A stretch of DNA of 64,000 bases from NCBI RefSeq assembly GCF_031179285.1, contig NZ_JAPSHY010000010.1, positions 1-64,000 of the forward strand, written 5' to 3'. This document shows positions 19,076 through 27,935 of this stretch, piece after piece. Within the stretch, counting starts at the first letter, position 1. The number at the start of each line of letters is the position of its first letter. Both the position numbers and the translations under genes were made by a program. The notes below the pieces were generated by a model. That model was not told the origin of the DNA. It did no database searches and was given only the letters and a program-made list of their open reading frames with translations. This DNA comes from Microbacterium sp. (GTDB taxonomy: Bacteria; Actinomycetota; Actinomycetes; Actinomycetales; Microbacteriaceae).

Positions 19076-20437
19076 ATGGCACTCCTTGACACCGCAACGG
19101 CAACCATCCCCCTGGGTGGACCCGGGCTCCCGCAGCAGCGTCGCCTGGTCACCGAGCTCCCCGGTCCCCGCTCAGCGGAGATCCTGTCGCGCAAGGCGGA
19201 TGCCGTCGCCGCCGGCGTCGGCCACACCGTGCCGGTCGCCGCGGTCGCCGCAGGAGGCGGAGTCGTCGTCGACGCCGACGGCAACTCGCTCATCGACCTC
19301 GGCAGCGGCATCGCCGTCACCACGGTCGGCAACGCGCACCCGAAGGTCGCCGCGGCTGTCGCGGCCCAGGCCGCACAGTTCACGCACACCTGCTTCATGA
19401 TCTCGCCCTACGAGTCGTACATCGAGGTGGCCGAGGCGCTGAATCGCATCACACCCGGCGCCTTCGCGAAGAAGAGCGCTCTGTTCAACTCCGGCGCGGA
19501 GGCGGTCGAGAACGCGGTCAAGATCGCCCGCAAGCACACCGGCCGGCAGGCCGTCGTCGCGTTCGACCACGGCTACCACGGCCGCACGAACCTCACCATG
19601 GCGCTCACCGCCAAATCGATGCCCTACAAGAGCGGGTTCGGTCCGTTCGCGCCGGAGGTCTACCGCGCGTCGGCGTCCTACCCGTTCCGTGACGGACTGA
19701 GCGGTCCCGAGGCCGCCGCCCGTGCGATCCTGCAGCTCGAGAAGCAGATCGGCGCGGACAACCTGGCCGCCGTGATCATCGAGCCGATCCAGGGTGAGGG
19801 CGGCTTCATCGTCCCCGCCGACGGTTTCCTGCCGGCGATCGTCGACTGGTGCCGGGCGAACGGCGTCGTGTTCATCGCCGACGAGGTGCAGACCGGCTTC
19901 GCCCGCACTGGCGCCATGTTCGCCAGCGAGCTGTTCGGCATCGAGCCCGACCTCATCACCACGGCGAAGGGCATCGCCGGCGGGCTGCCGCTCGCCGCGG
20001 TGACGGGCCGCGCCGGGATCATGGACGCCTCGCACTCCGGCGGTCTCGGCGGCACCTACGGAGGCAACCCGATCGCGTGCGCCGCCGCACTCGCCGCCAT
20101 CGACGTGTTCGAGAACGACGGGATGATCGAGCGGGCGCGAGAGATCGGACACCTCCTCACCGGCCGGCTCCTCGACATCCAGGCCTCTGACCCGCGCGTC
20201 GGCGACGTCCGCGGCCACGGGGCGATGGTCGCCGCGGAGTTCGTCGACCCGGAGACGAAGGCCCCGGACGCGGCGCTCACCGCCGCCGTGGCGAAGGAAT
20301 GTATCGCGCAGGGCGTCATCGTGCTCACCTGCGGCACCTTCGGCAACGTCATCCGCTTCCTTCCCCCGCTCTCGATCGGCGACGATCTCCTGAACGAGGG
20401 AATCGACATCGTCGCCGCGGCGCTCGCCGCGGCATGA
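19076..20437 (+). CDS. gabT: 4-aminobutyrate--2-oxoglutarate transaminase
   Basis: PLP aminotransferase converting GABA and 2-oxoglutarate to succinic semialdehyde and glutamate. The 453-residue product belongs to class III: GSGIAVTTVGNAHPKV, FNSGAEAVENAVKIARKHTGR, FDHGYHGRTN, FIADEVQTGFARTG and the PLP lysine in TTAKGIAGGLPLAAVTGR are present. The ATG at 19076 was chosen because TACGCT lies 7 nt upstream and because the protein begins there at the usual place. It is the first gene of a six-gene catabolic operon. Confidence 0.95.
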   Translation: MALLDTATATIPLGGPGLPQQRRLVTELPGPRSAEILSRKADAVAAGVGHTVPVAAVAAGGGVVVDADGNSLIDLGSGIAVTTVGNAHPKVAAAVAAQAAQFTHTCFMISPYESYIEVAEALNRITPGAFAKKSALFNSGAEAVENAVKIARKHTGRQAVVAFDHGYHGRTNLTMALTAKSMPYKSGFGPFAPEVYRASASYPFRDGLSGPEAAARAILQLEKQIGADNLAAVIIEPIQGEGGFIVPADGFLPAIVDWCRANGVVFIADEVQTGFARTGAMFASELFGIEPDLITTAKGIAGGLPLAAVTGRAGIMDASHSGGLGGTYGGNPIACAAALAAIDVFENDGMIERAREIGHLLTGRLLDIQASDPRVGDVRGHGAMVAAEFVDPETKAPDAALTAAVAKECIAQGVIVLTCGTFGNVIRFLPPLSIGDDLLNEGIDIVAAALAAA

Positions 20438-20446
20438 CACCCACGT

Positions 20447-20487
20447 CCGGCCGCGACCTGAATCGGGGGATTTCGTGTCGCGGCCGG
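20447..20487 (+). other. Intra-operon hairpin between gabT and the amine oxidase gene
   Basis: A perfect 11-bp inverted repeat (20447-20457 and 20477-20487) with a 19-nt loop fills the only sizable gap in the operon, ending just before the AAGGAG of the next gene. It may stabilise or attenuate the mRNA and set different gabT and downstream levels. Confidence 0.55.
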
Positions 20488-20512
20488 CACTTCATCGACG
20501 AAGGAGTTGCAG

Positions 20513-21898
20513 ATGACCGAGATCACTCGCGACGTGCTCATCATCGGAGCCGGAGCCGCGGGGCTCACGGCGGCGAACGACCTGCGCAAGGCCGGGCTCT
20601 CCGTCGCGGTTCTCGAGGCTCGCGACCGCGTGGGCGGGCGGCTGTGGACCGACGTCATCGACGGCGCGATGCTCGAGATCGGCGGACAGTGGGTCTCGCC
20701 CGATCAGGATGCCCTCATCGAGACAATCGAGGAGCTGGGCCTGGAGACCTTCAGCCGCTACCGCGAGGGGGAGAGCGTCTACGTCGGGCCCGATGGCACC
20801 GTCTCACGTTTCACCGGTGAGATGTTCCCCGTCTCCGCCGAGACCGAGCGGACCATCGCCGAGATCACGGATCGCCTCGACGCCATGGTCTCCGAGATCG
20901 ATCCGGACCGCCCATGGGCGCATGCGAAGGCCGCCGAATGGGACTCGATCACCTGGGACGCGTGGTTGCGCGCGCAGACCGACGACGACGAGGCTGTCCG
21001 CAACCTCGCCTTCGCGACAGGGTCGGCGATGCTCACGAAACCCACCCACGCCTTCTCCCTGCTGCAGTCGCTTCTCATGGCCGCATCCGCTGGTTCCTAT
21101 TCCCACCTGGTCGATGCCGACTTCATCCTCGACAAGCGCGTGGTCGGAGGGCTTCAGCAGGTGCCGCAGCTGCTGGCGGAACGCCTAGGCGACGACGTAA
21201 TGCTGAACCAGCCGGTCCGATCGCTGGAATGGTCGGACGCGGGTGTCACCGCAACGTCCGACGAACTCACCGTGAGCGCACGCTATGCGATCCTGGCGCA
21301 CGCCCCGGTGCTGTACAGCCGCATCTCGTTCGTGCCGGCCCTCCCGCGCAGGCAGCACCAGATGCACCAGCACCTCTCGATGGGTTTCGTGATCAAGGTG
21401 CACGCCGTCTACGACCGGCCGTTCTGGCGCGACAACGGACTCAGCGGCACCGCGTTCAGCCCGTACGAGCTGTGCCATGAGGCGTATGACAACACCAATC
21501 ACGCCGACGAGCGCGGCACTCTGGTGGCATTCGTGTCCGATCAGAACGCCGACGACGTGTTCGAGCTGTCTGCCGAGGAGCGCAAGGAGCGCGTCCTCGA
21601 GTCGCTCTCGCACTACTACGGTCCTGAGGCTGCGAACCCGGTCGTCTACTACGAGAGCGACTGGGGCAGCGAGGAGTGGACGCGCGGCGCCTACGCCGCC
21701 AGCTTCGACATGGGAGGCCTGCACCGCTACGGCGCCGACCTGCGCGCCGCCGTCGGCCCCGTCCACTTCGCATGCAGTGACCTGGCCGGCGCGGGGTACC
21801 AGCACGTCGACGGCGCGATCCGGATGGGGCGTCTCGCCGCGTCGAACATCGTCACCGCCAGCCGGTCGGCCGGACACGCAGCGGAGGTCTTCGCATGA
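20513..21898 (+). CDS. FAD-dependent amine oxidase, putrescine oxidase-like
   Basis: Flavin amine oxidase of 461 residues. The N-terminal Rossmann motif is VLIIGAGAAGLTAANDL, followed by VLEARDRVGGRLWT, GGQWVSPDQ and the C-terminal FAD block AGYQHVDGAIRMGRLAASNI. The closest known type is the soluble actinobacterial putrescine oxidase (putrescine + O2 to 4-aminobutanal, NH3 and H2O2). The linkage to GABA aminotransferase, a permease and two aldehyde dehydrogenases supports this. AAGGAG at 20501-20506 precedes the ATG. Tyramine or other monoamine substrates are not excluded. Confidence 0.85.
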   Translation: MTEITRDVLIIGAGAAGLTAANDLRKAGLSVAVLEARDRVGGRLWTDVIDGAMLEIGGQWVSPDQDALIETIEELGLETFSRYREGESVYVGPDGTVSRFTGEMFPVSAETERTIAEITDRLDAMVSEIDPDRPWAHAKAAEWDSITWDAWLRAQTDDDEAVRNLAFATGSAMLTKPTHAFSLLQSLLMAASAGSYSHLVDADFILDKRVVGGLQQVPQLLAERLGDDVMLNQPVRSLEWSDAGVTATSDELTVSARYAILAHAPVLYSRISFVPALPRRQHQMHQHLSMGFVIKVHAVYDRPFWRDNGLSGTAFSPYELCHEAYDNTNHADERGTLVAFVSDQNADDVFELSAEERKERVLESLSHYYGPEAANPVVYYESDWGSEEWTRGAYAASFDMGGLHRYGADLRAAVGPVHFACSDLAGAGYQHVDGAIRMGRLAASNIVTASRSAGHAAEVFA

Positions 21899-22779
21899 GC
21901 GGCTCGATCGTCGTCGGCTACACCGCGACGGATGCCGGGGCGGATGCCGCAGCGCTCGGCGCCCGACTCGCCCGCAGCCTGAAGGCGACGCTGCACCTGG
22001 TGATCGTGCTCCCCAACGAGGGCACGCGAAGCGCCGCGGTGCCGCCCGAGCGGGCGTACGAGGATCACATCCGCTCGCAGGCACGCCGCTGGCTCGACGA
22101 CGCCATCGTGCGGCTTCCCCAGGAGCTCGTCCGCAGCGGTCACGTCCGATTCGCGGAATCGTACGCTGCGGGACTCATCGCGGCAGGCGAGGAGTTCGGT
22201 GCACGACTGATCGTCATCGGAGCGGCCGGCGGCGGTCTCTTCGGCCGCCATCGCCTCGGCAGCGTCGCATCCGAACTGCTGCACTCCTCGACGATCCCGG
22301 TCGCACTGGCGCCGACGGGAGCCGCGCAGCAGGATGATCACGCGATCTCCCGCGTCACCGCTGCCGTCGGCACCCGGCCGGGGGCAGAGGCCTTGCTCGA
22401 TGAGGCCGTGGCTCTGGCCGTCGACAGCGGCGTCGATCTGCGGCTCGTCTCGCTCGTCCCCTTCGACGTCCCGCCCGGGCTCGACACCGGCGCCGTGCGA
22501 CTCGTCGGCAACGCACACGAGCACGATGTGCTCGCGGTCGCCAGCGAGCTCCTCCCCGACGGCACCACCGCCGAGGTCGAGAAGGCCGCGGGCGACAGCG
22601 TCGAGGACGCCGTCGCGCACCTGTCGTGGCTCGCCGGTGAGGTGATGCTGGTCGGTTCCAGCCGGCTCGCTCAGCCCCGCCGGCTCTTCCTGGGCTCCAC
22701 CGCGGCGAAGATGCTGCGCGAGCTGCCCGTACCGATGATCGTCGTCCCGCGCACGCGGGCCGAGGCAGGAGTTCTCTGA
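21895..22779 (+). CDS. Tandem universal stress protein
   Basis: Two Usp domains (about residues 1-143 and 155-294) in a 294-residue protein. The nucleotide-binding signature is visible in GAAGGGLFGRHRLGSVASELL and again, more weakly, in GSSRLAQPRRLFLGSTAAKML. It overlaps the amine oxidase stop by 4 nt (ATGA) and the permease start by one base, so it is a true operon member. A Usp inside a polyamine operon may answer H2O2 or redox stress from the oxidase; that is inference. Confidence 0.85.
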   Translation: MSGSIVVGYTATDAGADAAALGARLARSLKATLHLVIVLPNEGTRSAAVPPERAYEDHIRSQARRWLDDAIVRLPQELVRSGHVRFAESYAAGLIAAGEEFGARLIVIGAAGGGLFGRHRLGSVASELLHSSTIPVALAPTGAAQQDDHAISRVTAAVGTRPGAEALLDEAVALAVDSGVDLRLVSLVPFDVPPGLDTGAVRLVGNAHEHDVLAVASELLPDGTTAEVEKAAGDSVEDAVAHLSWLAGEVMLVGSSRLAQPRRLFLGSTAAKMLRELPVPMIVVPRTRAEAGVL

Positions 22780-24323
22780 TGTCCAGCATCAACAGGGCGA
22801 CGGTGCCCGAATCCGGTGTGACCGGCGGGATCTCGAAGAAGGGTCTCAGCGCCGGGACGGTCGGCCTCATCGGCGCGATCGTCATCGGCATATCCTGCAT
22901 CGCGCCGGCGTACACGTTCACCGCCGCGATCGGCCCGGTGGCGTCCGAGGTCGGCGCACAGATCCCGGCGATCATCCTCATCGGGTTCATCCCGATGCTC
23001 CTCGTCGCGTTCGGCTACCGCGAACTCAACAACCGGATGCCTGACTCCGGCACCTCGTTCACCTGGGCCGCCCGCGCGTTCGGTCCCTGGGTGGGCTGGA
23101 TGGCCGGATGGGGGCTCGTGGTCGCCACGATCCTCGTTTTGTCGAATCTTGCCGGCGTCGCCGTCGACTTCCTCTTCCTGCTGCTGTCGCAGATCACCGG
23201 TGACCCCGCGATCGCCGATCTCGCGAGCGTGACGTGGATCAACATCGCCGTCTGCCTGCTGTTCATGCTCGGCGCGACTTGGGTGTCCTACCGCGACATG
23301 CAGACGACCCAGAAGCTGCAGTACTGGCTCGTCGGCTTCCAGATCCTCGTGCTGGTGTTCTTCGCCGGCGCGGCGATCGCGCAGGCCGTGGGTGGCAACG
23401 GCTTCGACGTCCAGCCGTTCGACCTGAACTGGTTCAACCCGTTCGCGATCTCCTCCTTCAGCGCCCTCGCCGCGGGGCTCTCCCTGTCGATCTTCATCTT
23501 CTGGGGGTGGGACGTCACCCTCACGATGAACGAGGAGACCAAGAATCCCGAGAAGACCCCCGGACGCGCGGCGACCGCCACGGTGCTGACGATCGTCTCG
23601 CTCTACCTGCTGCTGGCGGTGGCGATGATCATGTTCGCCGGCGTCGGCACCGGAGAGCTGGGCCTGGGCAACGAAGACATCCAGGAGAACGTGTTCTTCC
23701 ACCTCTCCGGACCCATTCTCGGCCCGCTCGCCTTCCTCGTCTCGCTCGCCGTGCTCACAAGCTCCGCGTCATCGCTGCAGTCGACCTTCGTGGGGCCGGC
23801 TCGTACGCTGCTCGCGATGGGGCACTACGGCGCCCTGCCGAAGTCCTACGCGAGGGTGAGTCCCCGCTTCTTCACCCCCGGGTACGCGACCATCGTCTCG
23901 GCCGTCGTCGCCTCGGCGTTCTACGCGGTCATGCGCGTCGTCAGCGAGGACACGCTGTGGGACACGATCCTCACGCTCGGCATGATGATCTGCTTCTACT
24001 ACGGCATCACCGCGTTCGCCTGCGTCTGGTACTTCCGCAAGCAGTGGTTCGATTCGACCCGCAACGTCTTCTTCACGTTCCTGTTCCCGCTGGTGGGCGG
24101 CATCATCCTCACCGTGCTGTTCTTCACGACGCTGATCGACTCGATGGACCCGGCATACGGGTCCGGCTCCCAGATCGGCGGTGTCGGCATCGTGTTCATC
24201 CTCGGCATGGTCATCATCGTCGCCGGGGTCGCCGTCATGATCTGGCAGGCGGTCCGCCGCCCGGCCTTCTTCCGCGGCGAGACCCTCAGCCTCGACGCCC
24301 CGCCCAGCCGTCGCCGTCGCTGA
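22779..24323 (+). CDS. APC family amino acid/polyamine permease
   Basis: A 514-residue integral membrane protein with about 12 hydrophobic helices of the amino acid-polyamine-organocation superfamily. GISCIAPAYTFTAAIGP near residue 38 matches the substrate-binding helix 1 region, and WGWDVTLTMNEETKNPEKTPGRA matches the conserved helix 6-7 loop. Translation starts inside the upstream TGATG overlap. Operon context suggests import of putrescine or GABA with H+; exact specificity is unknown. Confidence 0.9.
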   Translation: MSSINRATVPESGVTGGISKKGLSAGTVGLIGAIVIGISCIAPAYTFTAAIGPVASEVGAQIPAIILIGFIPMLLVAFGYRELNNRMPDSGTSFTWAARAFGPWVGWMAGWGLVVATILVLSNLAGVAVDFLFLLLSQITGDPAIADLASVTWINIAVCLLFMLGATWVSYRDMQTTQKLQYWLVGFQILVLVFFAGAAIAQAVGGNGFDVQPFDLNWFNPFAISSFSALAAGLSLSIFIFWGWDVTLTMNEETKNPEKTPGRAATATVLTIVSLYLLLAVAMIMFAGVGTGELGLGNEDIQENVFFHLSGPILGPLAFLVSLAVLTSSASSLQSTFVGPARTLLAMGHYGALPKSYARVSPRFFTPGYATIVSAVVASAFYAVMRVVSEDTLWDTILTLGMMICFYYGITAFACVWYFRKQWFDSTRNVFFTFLFPLVGGIILTVLFFTTLIDSMDPAYGSGSQIGGVGIVFILGMVIIVAGVAVMIWQAVRRPAFFRGETLSLDAPPSRRRR

Positions 24324-24354
24324 CCCGCATCACATCCCACAGAAAGTGAACCCC

Positions 24355-25830
24355 ATGAGCACTCAGATCGCTCCGGCCGAGCAGGCCCTTCTCGAGAGCG
24401 TCCCCACGGGCCTGTTCATCGGCGGCCGGTGGACGGATGCCGAGACCGGCGGAACCTTCGATGTGAAGGACCCCGCGACCGGCGAGGTCATCCGCTCGAT
24501 CGCCGACGCGACGCCCGGCGACGGCATCCGCGCACTCGACGCCGCGGTCGCCGCCCAGGACGCGTGGGCGGCCACCGCACCACGCACCCGCAGCGACATC
24601 CTCCGCCGCGCATTCGACCTCGTGCAGGAGCACAAAGAGGATCTGGCGCTGCTGATGACGCTCGAGATGGGAAAGCCCGTCGCCGAGGCTCGAGGCGAGG
24701 TCGCGTACGGCGGCGAGTTCCTGCGCTGGTTCAGCGAAGAGGCGGTGCGGATCAACGGCCGCTACGGGCTCAACCCCGAGGGGACCGGCCACATGGTCGT
24801 CTCGCAGCGCCCGGTGGGTCCGTCGTTCTTCGTGACCCCGTGGAACTTCCCCTTCGCCATGGCGACCCGCAAGATCGCCCCGGCGCTCGCCGCCGGCTGC
24901 ACCGTCGTGATCAAACCGCCGGCGCTCACCCCGCTCACGACGATGTTCTTCGTGTCGCTGCTCGAGCAGGCGGGTCTTCCCGTCGGTGTGGTGAACGTCG
25001 TGCAGACCTCGCGCTCCAGCGCCCTCTCTGCTCCGATCATCGCCGATCCGCGGCTGCGGAAACTGTCGTTCACCGGCTCGACCGAGGTCGGTCGCAAGCT
25101 CATCGCGCAGGCCGCTGAGGGCGTGCTGCGGGTGTCGATGGAGCTCGGCGGCAACGCGCCCTTCGTCGTGTTCGAGGATGCCGACCTCGACAAGGCCGTG
25201 GAGGGGGCGCTGGCTGCGAAGTTCCGGAACATCGGTCAGGCGTGCACGGCCGCGAACCGTTTCATCGTGCACAAGGACGTCGCCAGCGAATTCGCACGCC
25301 GCGTCACCGAGCGGGTCAAGTCGATGAGGATCGGTCGCGGCACCGAGGAGGGGGTGGCCATCGGCCCGCTCATCGATGACGACGCCGTGGCGAAGGCCGG
25401 CGAACTCGTCGACGACGCGGTCGAGCGCGGTGCGACGCTGCTCGCCGGCGGCAAGGCGCTCGAAGGCACCGGTTCGTTCTACCAGCCGACCGTGCTCACG
25501 GACGTCGTCGCCGGCAGTGCGATCCTCCGCGAAGAGATCTTCGGACCGGTGCTCGCCATCGCCACCTTCGAATCGGAGGAGGAGGCCGTGCGTCTGGCCA
25601 ACGACACCGAGTACGGCCTGGTGTCGTACGTGTTCACCGAGAACCTGCAGCGCGGCCAGCGGATGATCGATGCCCTCGAGACGGGCATGATGGGACTCAA
25701 CGTGGGCGTCGTGTCGAATGCCGCGGCCCCCTTCGGCGGCGTGAAGCAGTCCGGCGTCGGACGCGAGGGCGGCTTCGAAGGCATCCATGAATACCTGTCG
25801 ACGAAGTACACGCTGATCCCGGTCGCCTGA
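24355..25830 (+). CDS. gabD: Succinate-semialdehyde dehydrogenase (GabD type)
   Basis: Aldehyde dehydrogenase of 491 residues, close to NADP-linked GabD. FFVTPWNFPFAMATRKIAPALAAGCTVVIKP, the SFTGSTEVGRKL NAD loop, MELGGNAPFVVFEDADLD with the catalytic Glu, and GQACTAANRF with the nucleophilic Cys are all intact. It oxidises succinic semialdehyde to succinate, closing the GABA route. The ATG at 24355 follows AGAAAG with 8-nt spacing. The GTG nine bases upstream is in frame but has poor spacing. Confidence 0.9.
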   Translation: MSTQIAPAEQALLESVPTGLFIGGRWTDAETGGTFDVKDPATGEVIRSIADATPGDGIRALDAAVAAQDAWAATAPRTRSDILRRAFDLVQEHKEDLALLMTLEMGKPVAEARGEVAYGGEFLRWFSEEAVRINGRYGLNPEGTGHMVVSQRPVGPSFFVTPWNFPFAMATRKIAPALAAGCTVVIKPPALTPLTTMFFVSLLEQAGLPVGVVNVVQTSRSSALSAPIIADPRLRKLSFTGSTEVGRKLIAQAAEGVLRVSMELGGNAPFVVFEDADLDKAVEGALAAKFRNIGQACTAANRFIVHKDVASEFARRVTERVKSMRIGRGTEEGVAIGPLIDDDAVAKAGELVDDAVERGATLLAGGKALEGTGSFYQPTVLTDVVAGSAILREEIFGPVLAIATFESEEEAVRLANDTEYGLVSYVFTENLQRGQRMIDALETGMMGLNVGVVSNAAAPFGGVKQSGVGREGGFEGIHEYLSTKYTLIPVA

Positions 25831-25855
25831 AGAGCTGAGTGAGAGGACGAGAATC

Positions 25856-27220
25856 ATGACCGACTACGCCGTCATCAATCCTGCGACGGGGGAGACCCTG
25901 GCCTCCTTCGACACCTTCACCGATCAGCAGATCGACGAGGCGATCGCGGCCGCAGACACCGCGCACCGCGAATGGTCCCGCTCGTCGAGCGTCGCCGAGC
26001 GCGCCGCCCTCGTCCGCCGGGTGGCCGAGCTTCACCGCGAGCATCGCCAAGCGCTGGCCGACATCTTCGTGCGCGAGATGGGAAAGCCGCGCGAGGCGGC
26101 GCTGGGCGAGGTCGACTTCGCCGCCGACATCGCCGAGTACTACGCCGACCAGGCCGAGGCCATCATGGCCGACCAGCCGATCGACATCGCAGGTGACGGA
26201 TCGGCGATCATCCGACGTTCCTCGCTCGGACCCCTCGTCGGCATCATGCCGTGGAACTTCCCGGCCTACCAGATCGTGCGTTTCGCGGCTCCGAACCTGA
26301 TCGTCGGAAACACGATCCTGCTGAAGCCTGCACCGCAGTGTCCCGAATCCTCCACGGCGATCGCAGCGATCTACGACGAGGCGGGATTCCCGACCGGCGC
26401 GTACCAGAACGTCCTGGCCACGAACGAGCAGATCGCGAGGATGATCGCGGACCCGCGCGTCCAGGGCGTCTCACTCACGGGGTCGGAGCGCGCCGGTGCA
26501 GCCGTCGCCGAGGTCGCGGGGCGCCACCTCAAGAAGGTCGCGCTCGAACTCGGTGGGTCTGACCCGTTCATCGTGCTCTCCACCGACGACCTCGACGCGA
26601 CGGTGCAGGCCGGCGTCGACGCACGTCTGGACAACAACGGTCAGGCATGCAACGGCGCCAAGCGCTTCATCATCGTCGACGAGCTGTATGACGCGTTCGT
26701 GGAGAAGTTCACGGCCGCGATGGCCGCTGCGAAGCCGGCCGACCCGATGCTCGATGACACCGTGCTCGGCCCGGTGTCGTCCGAGGCGGCAGCCGAACGG
26801 CTGCAGGCGCAGATCGATCAGGCTGTCGAGCAGGGTGCGACGCTGCTCACCGGCGGCACTCGCGACGGTGCCTTCTTCACCCCGACCGTCCTCGCCGACG
26901 TGACCCCCGCGATGAACGTCTATCACGAGGAGCTCTTCGGCCCGGCGGCCGTCGTGTACCGCGTCGCCGACGAGGATGCCGCTGTCCAGCTCGCCAACGA
27001 CACCACCTTCGGTCTGGGCTCCTACGTCTTCACGACCGACCCGGAGCAGGCGCAGCGCGTGGCCGACCGGATCGAGGCGGGCATGGTGTACGTGAACCTC
27101 GTGCTCGCCGACAGCCCGGAGCTGCCCTTCGGCGGGATCAAGCGCAGCGGCACCGCCCGCGAGCTCGGGCACCTCGCGGCCGACGAGTTCGTGAACAAGA
27201 AGCTCATCCGCATCGGCTGA
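25856..27220 (+). CDS. NAD-dependent aldehyde dehydrogenase (Sad/GABA-aldehyde dehydrogenase-like)
   Basis: A 454-residue aldehyde dehydrogenase of the short GabD2/Sad (YneI) subgroup. GIMPWNFPAYQIVRFAAPNL, SLTGSERAGAAVA, LELGGSDPFIVLSTDDLD and GQACNGAKRF (nucleophilic Cys) are present. AGAGGA at 25842-25847 precedes the ATG. With a GabD just upstream, it may be the 4-aminobutanal dehydrogenase expected downstream of putrescine oxidase, or a second succinic semialdehyde dehydrogenase. Motifs alone do not separate these. Confidence 0.88.
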   Translation: MTDYAVINPATGETLASFDTFTDQQIDEAIAAADTAHREWSRSSSVAERAALVRRVAELHREHRQALADIFVREMGKPREAALGEVDFAADIAEYYADQAEAIMADQPIDIAGDGSAIIRRSSLGPLVGIMPWNFPAYQIVRFAAPNLIVGNTILLKPAPQCPESSTAIAAIYDEAGFPTGAYQNVLATNEQIARMIADPRVQGVSLTGSERAGAAVAEVAGRHLKKVALELGGSDPFIVLSTDDLDATVQAGVDARLDNNGQACNGAKRFIIVDELYDAFVEKFTAAMAAAKPADPMLDDTVLGPVSSEAAAERLQAQIDQAVEQGATLLTGGTRDGAFFTPTVLADVTPAMNVYHEELFGPAAVVYRVADEDAAVQLANDTTFGLGSYVFTTDPEQAQRVADRIEAGMVYVNLVLADSPELPFGGIKRSGTARELGHLAADEFVNKKLIRIG

Positions 27221-27232
27221 ATGCGCAGGGAT

Positions 27233-27267
27233 GACGAGGCGGCGCCCGGTCCGGGTGCCGCCTCGTC
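27233..27267. terminator. Bidirectional terminator after the putrescine/GABA operon
   Basis: A long stem (27233-27248 with 27252-27267, one G-T wobble) lies between the convergent dehydrogenase and response-regulator genes. Confidence 0.75.
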
Positions 27268-27290
27268 GCATCCAGGCCTGGCGAGAGCCG

Positions 27291-27935
27291 TCAGCGGCCG
27301 AGGAACGCGAGAACTGCCAGGACCCGTCGGTTGTACGCGGTTCCGCTGTCGACGGCGAGCTTGGTGAAGATCGTGTTGATGTGCTTCTCGATCCCGCTGA
27401 GGCTGAGGAACAGGCGCTCGGCGATGGCCGCGTTGCTGTGACCCTGTGCCATGAGTTCGAGAACGGCGCGTTCTCTCTCGCTCAGGTCGCTCAGGCGCAG
27501 GTCCGGCTCGGCCCGCGATGCGATGAGCTGACGGATCACCTCAGGGTCGAACGCGGTGCCGCCGTCGGCCACTCGCTGGATCGCGTCGAGAAAGCCGGCG
27601 ATGTCCGATACGCGGTCCTTCAGCAGATACCCCACGCCGCCGCGGCCGTCCAGCAGATCGCGAGCGTGCCGGCGCTCGACGTGCTGCGACAGCACGAGCA
27701 CTCCGACGCCGGGGTGCTCGGCGCGGATGCTCAGCGCTGCACGGACGCCTTCGTCGACGTAGTCCGGCGGCATCCGCACGTCGACAATGACGACCTCCGG
27801 TGCATCTTCGGCGATGGCGGCGATCAGTTCGTCGGCCGTGCCGACGGCTGCTGTCACGTGGTGCCCCTCGGCGGTGAGCAACTGTGCGATCCCCTCCCGC
27901 AGGAGTGCCGAGTCGTCGGCCAGCGCTATCCGCAC
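27291..27935 (-). CDS. NarL/LuxR family response regulator
   Basis: A 214-residue two-component response regulator. The receiver domain (about residues 1-120) has the acidic pair in LADDS, the phosphoacceptor Asp in VVIVDVRMP and the signature Lys in LLKDRV. The LuxR-type HTH (about 150-205) contains LSERERAVLELMAQGHSNAAIAERL. The GTG start overlaps the end of the histidine kinase gene by 10 nt, so the two are coupled. Target genes are not evident. Confidence 0.94.
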   Translation of the reverse strand: MRIALADDSALLREGIAQLLTAEGHHVTAAVGTADELIAAIAEDAPEVVIVDVRMPPDYVDEGVRAALSIRAEHPGVGVLVLSQHVERRHARDLLDGRGGVGYLLKDRVSDIAGFLDAIQRVADGGTAFDPEVIRQLIASRAEPDLRLSDLSERERAVLELMAQGHSNAAIAERLFLSLSGIEKHINTIFTKLAVDSGTAYNRRVLAVLAFLGR

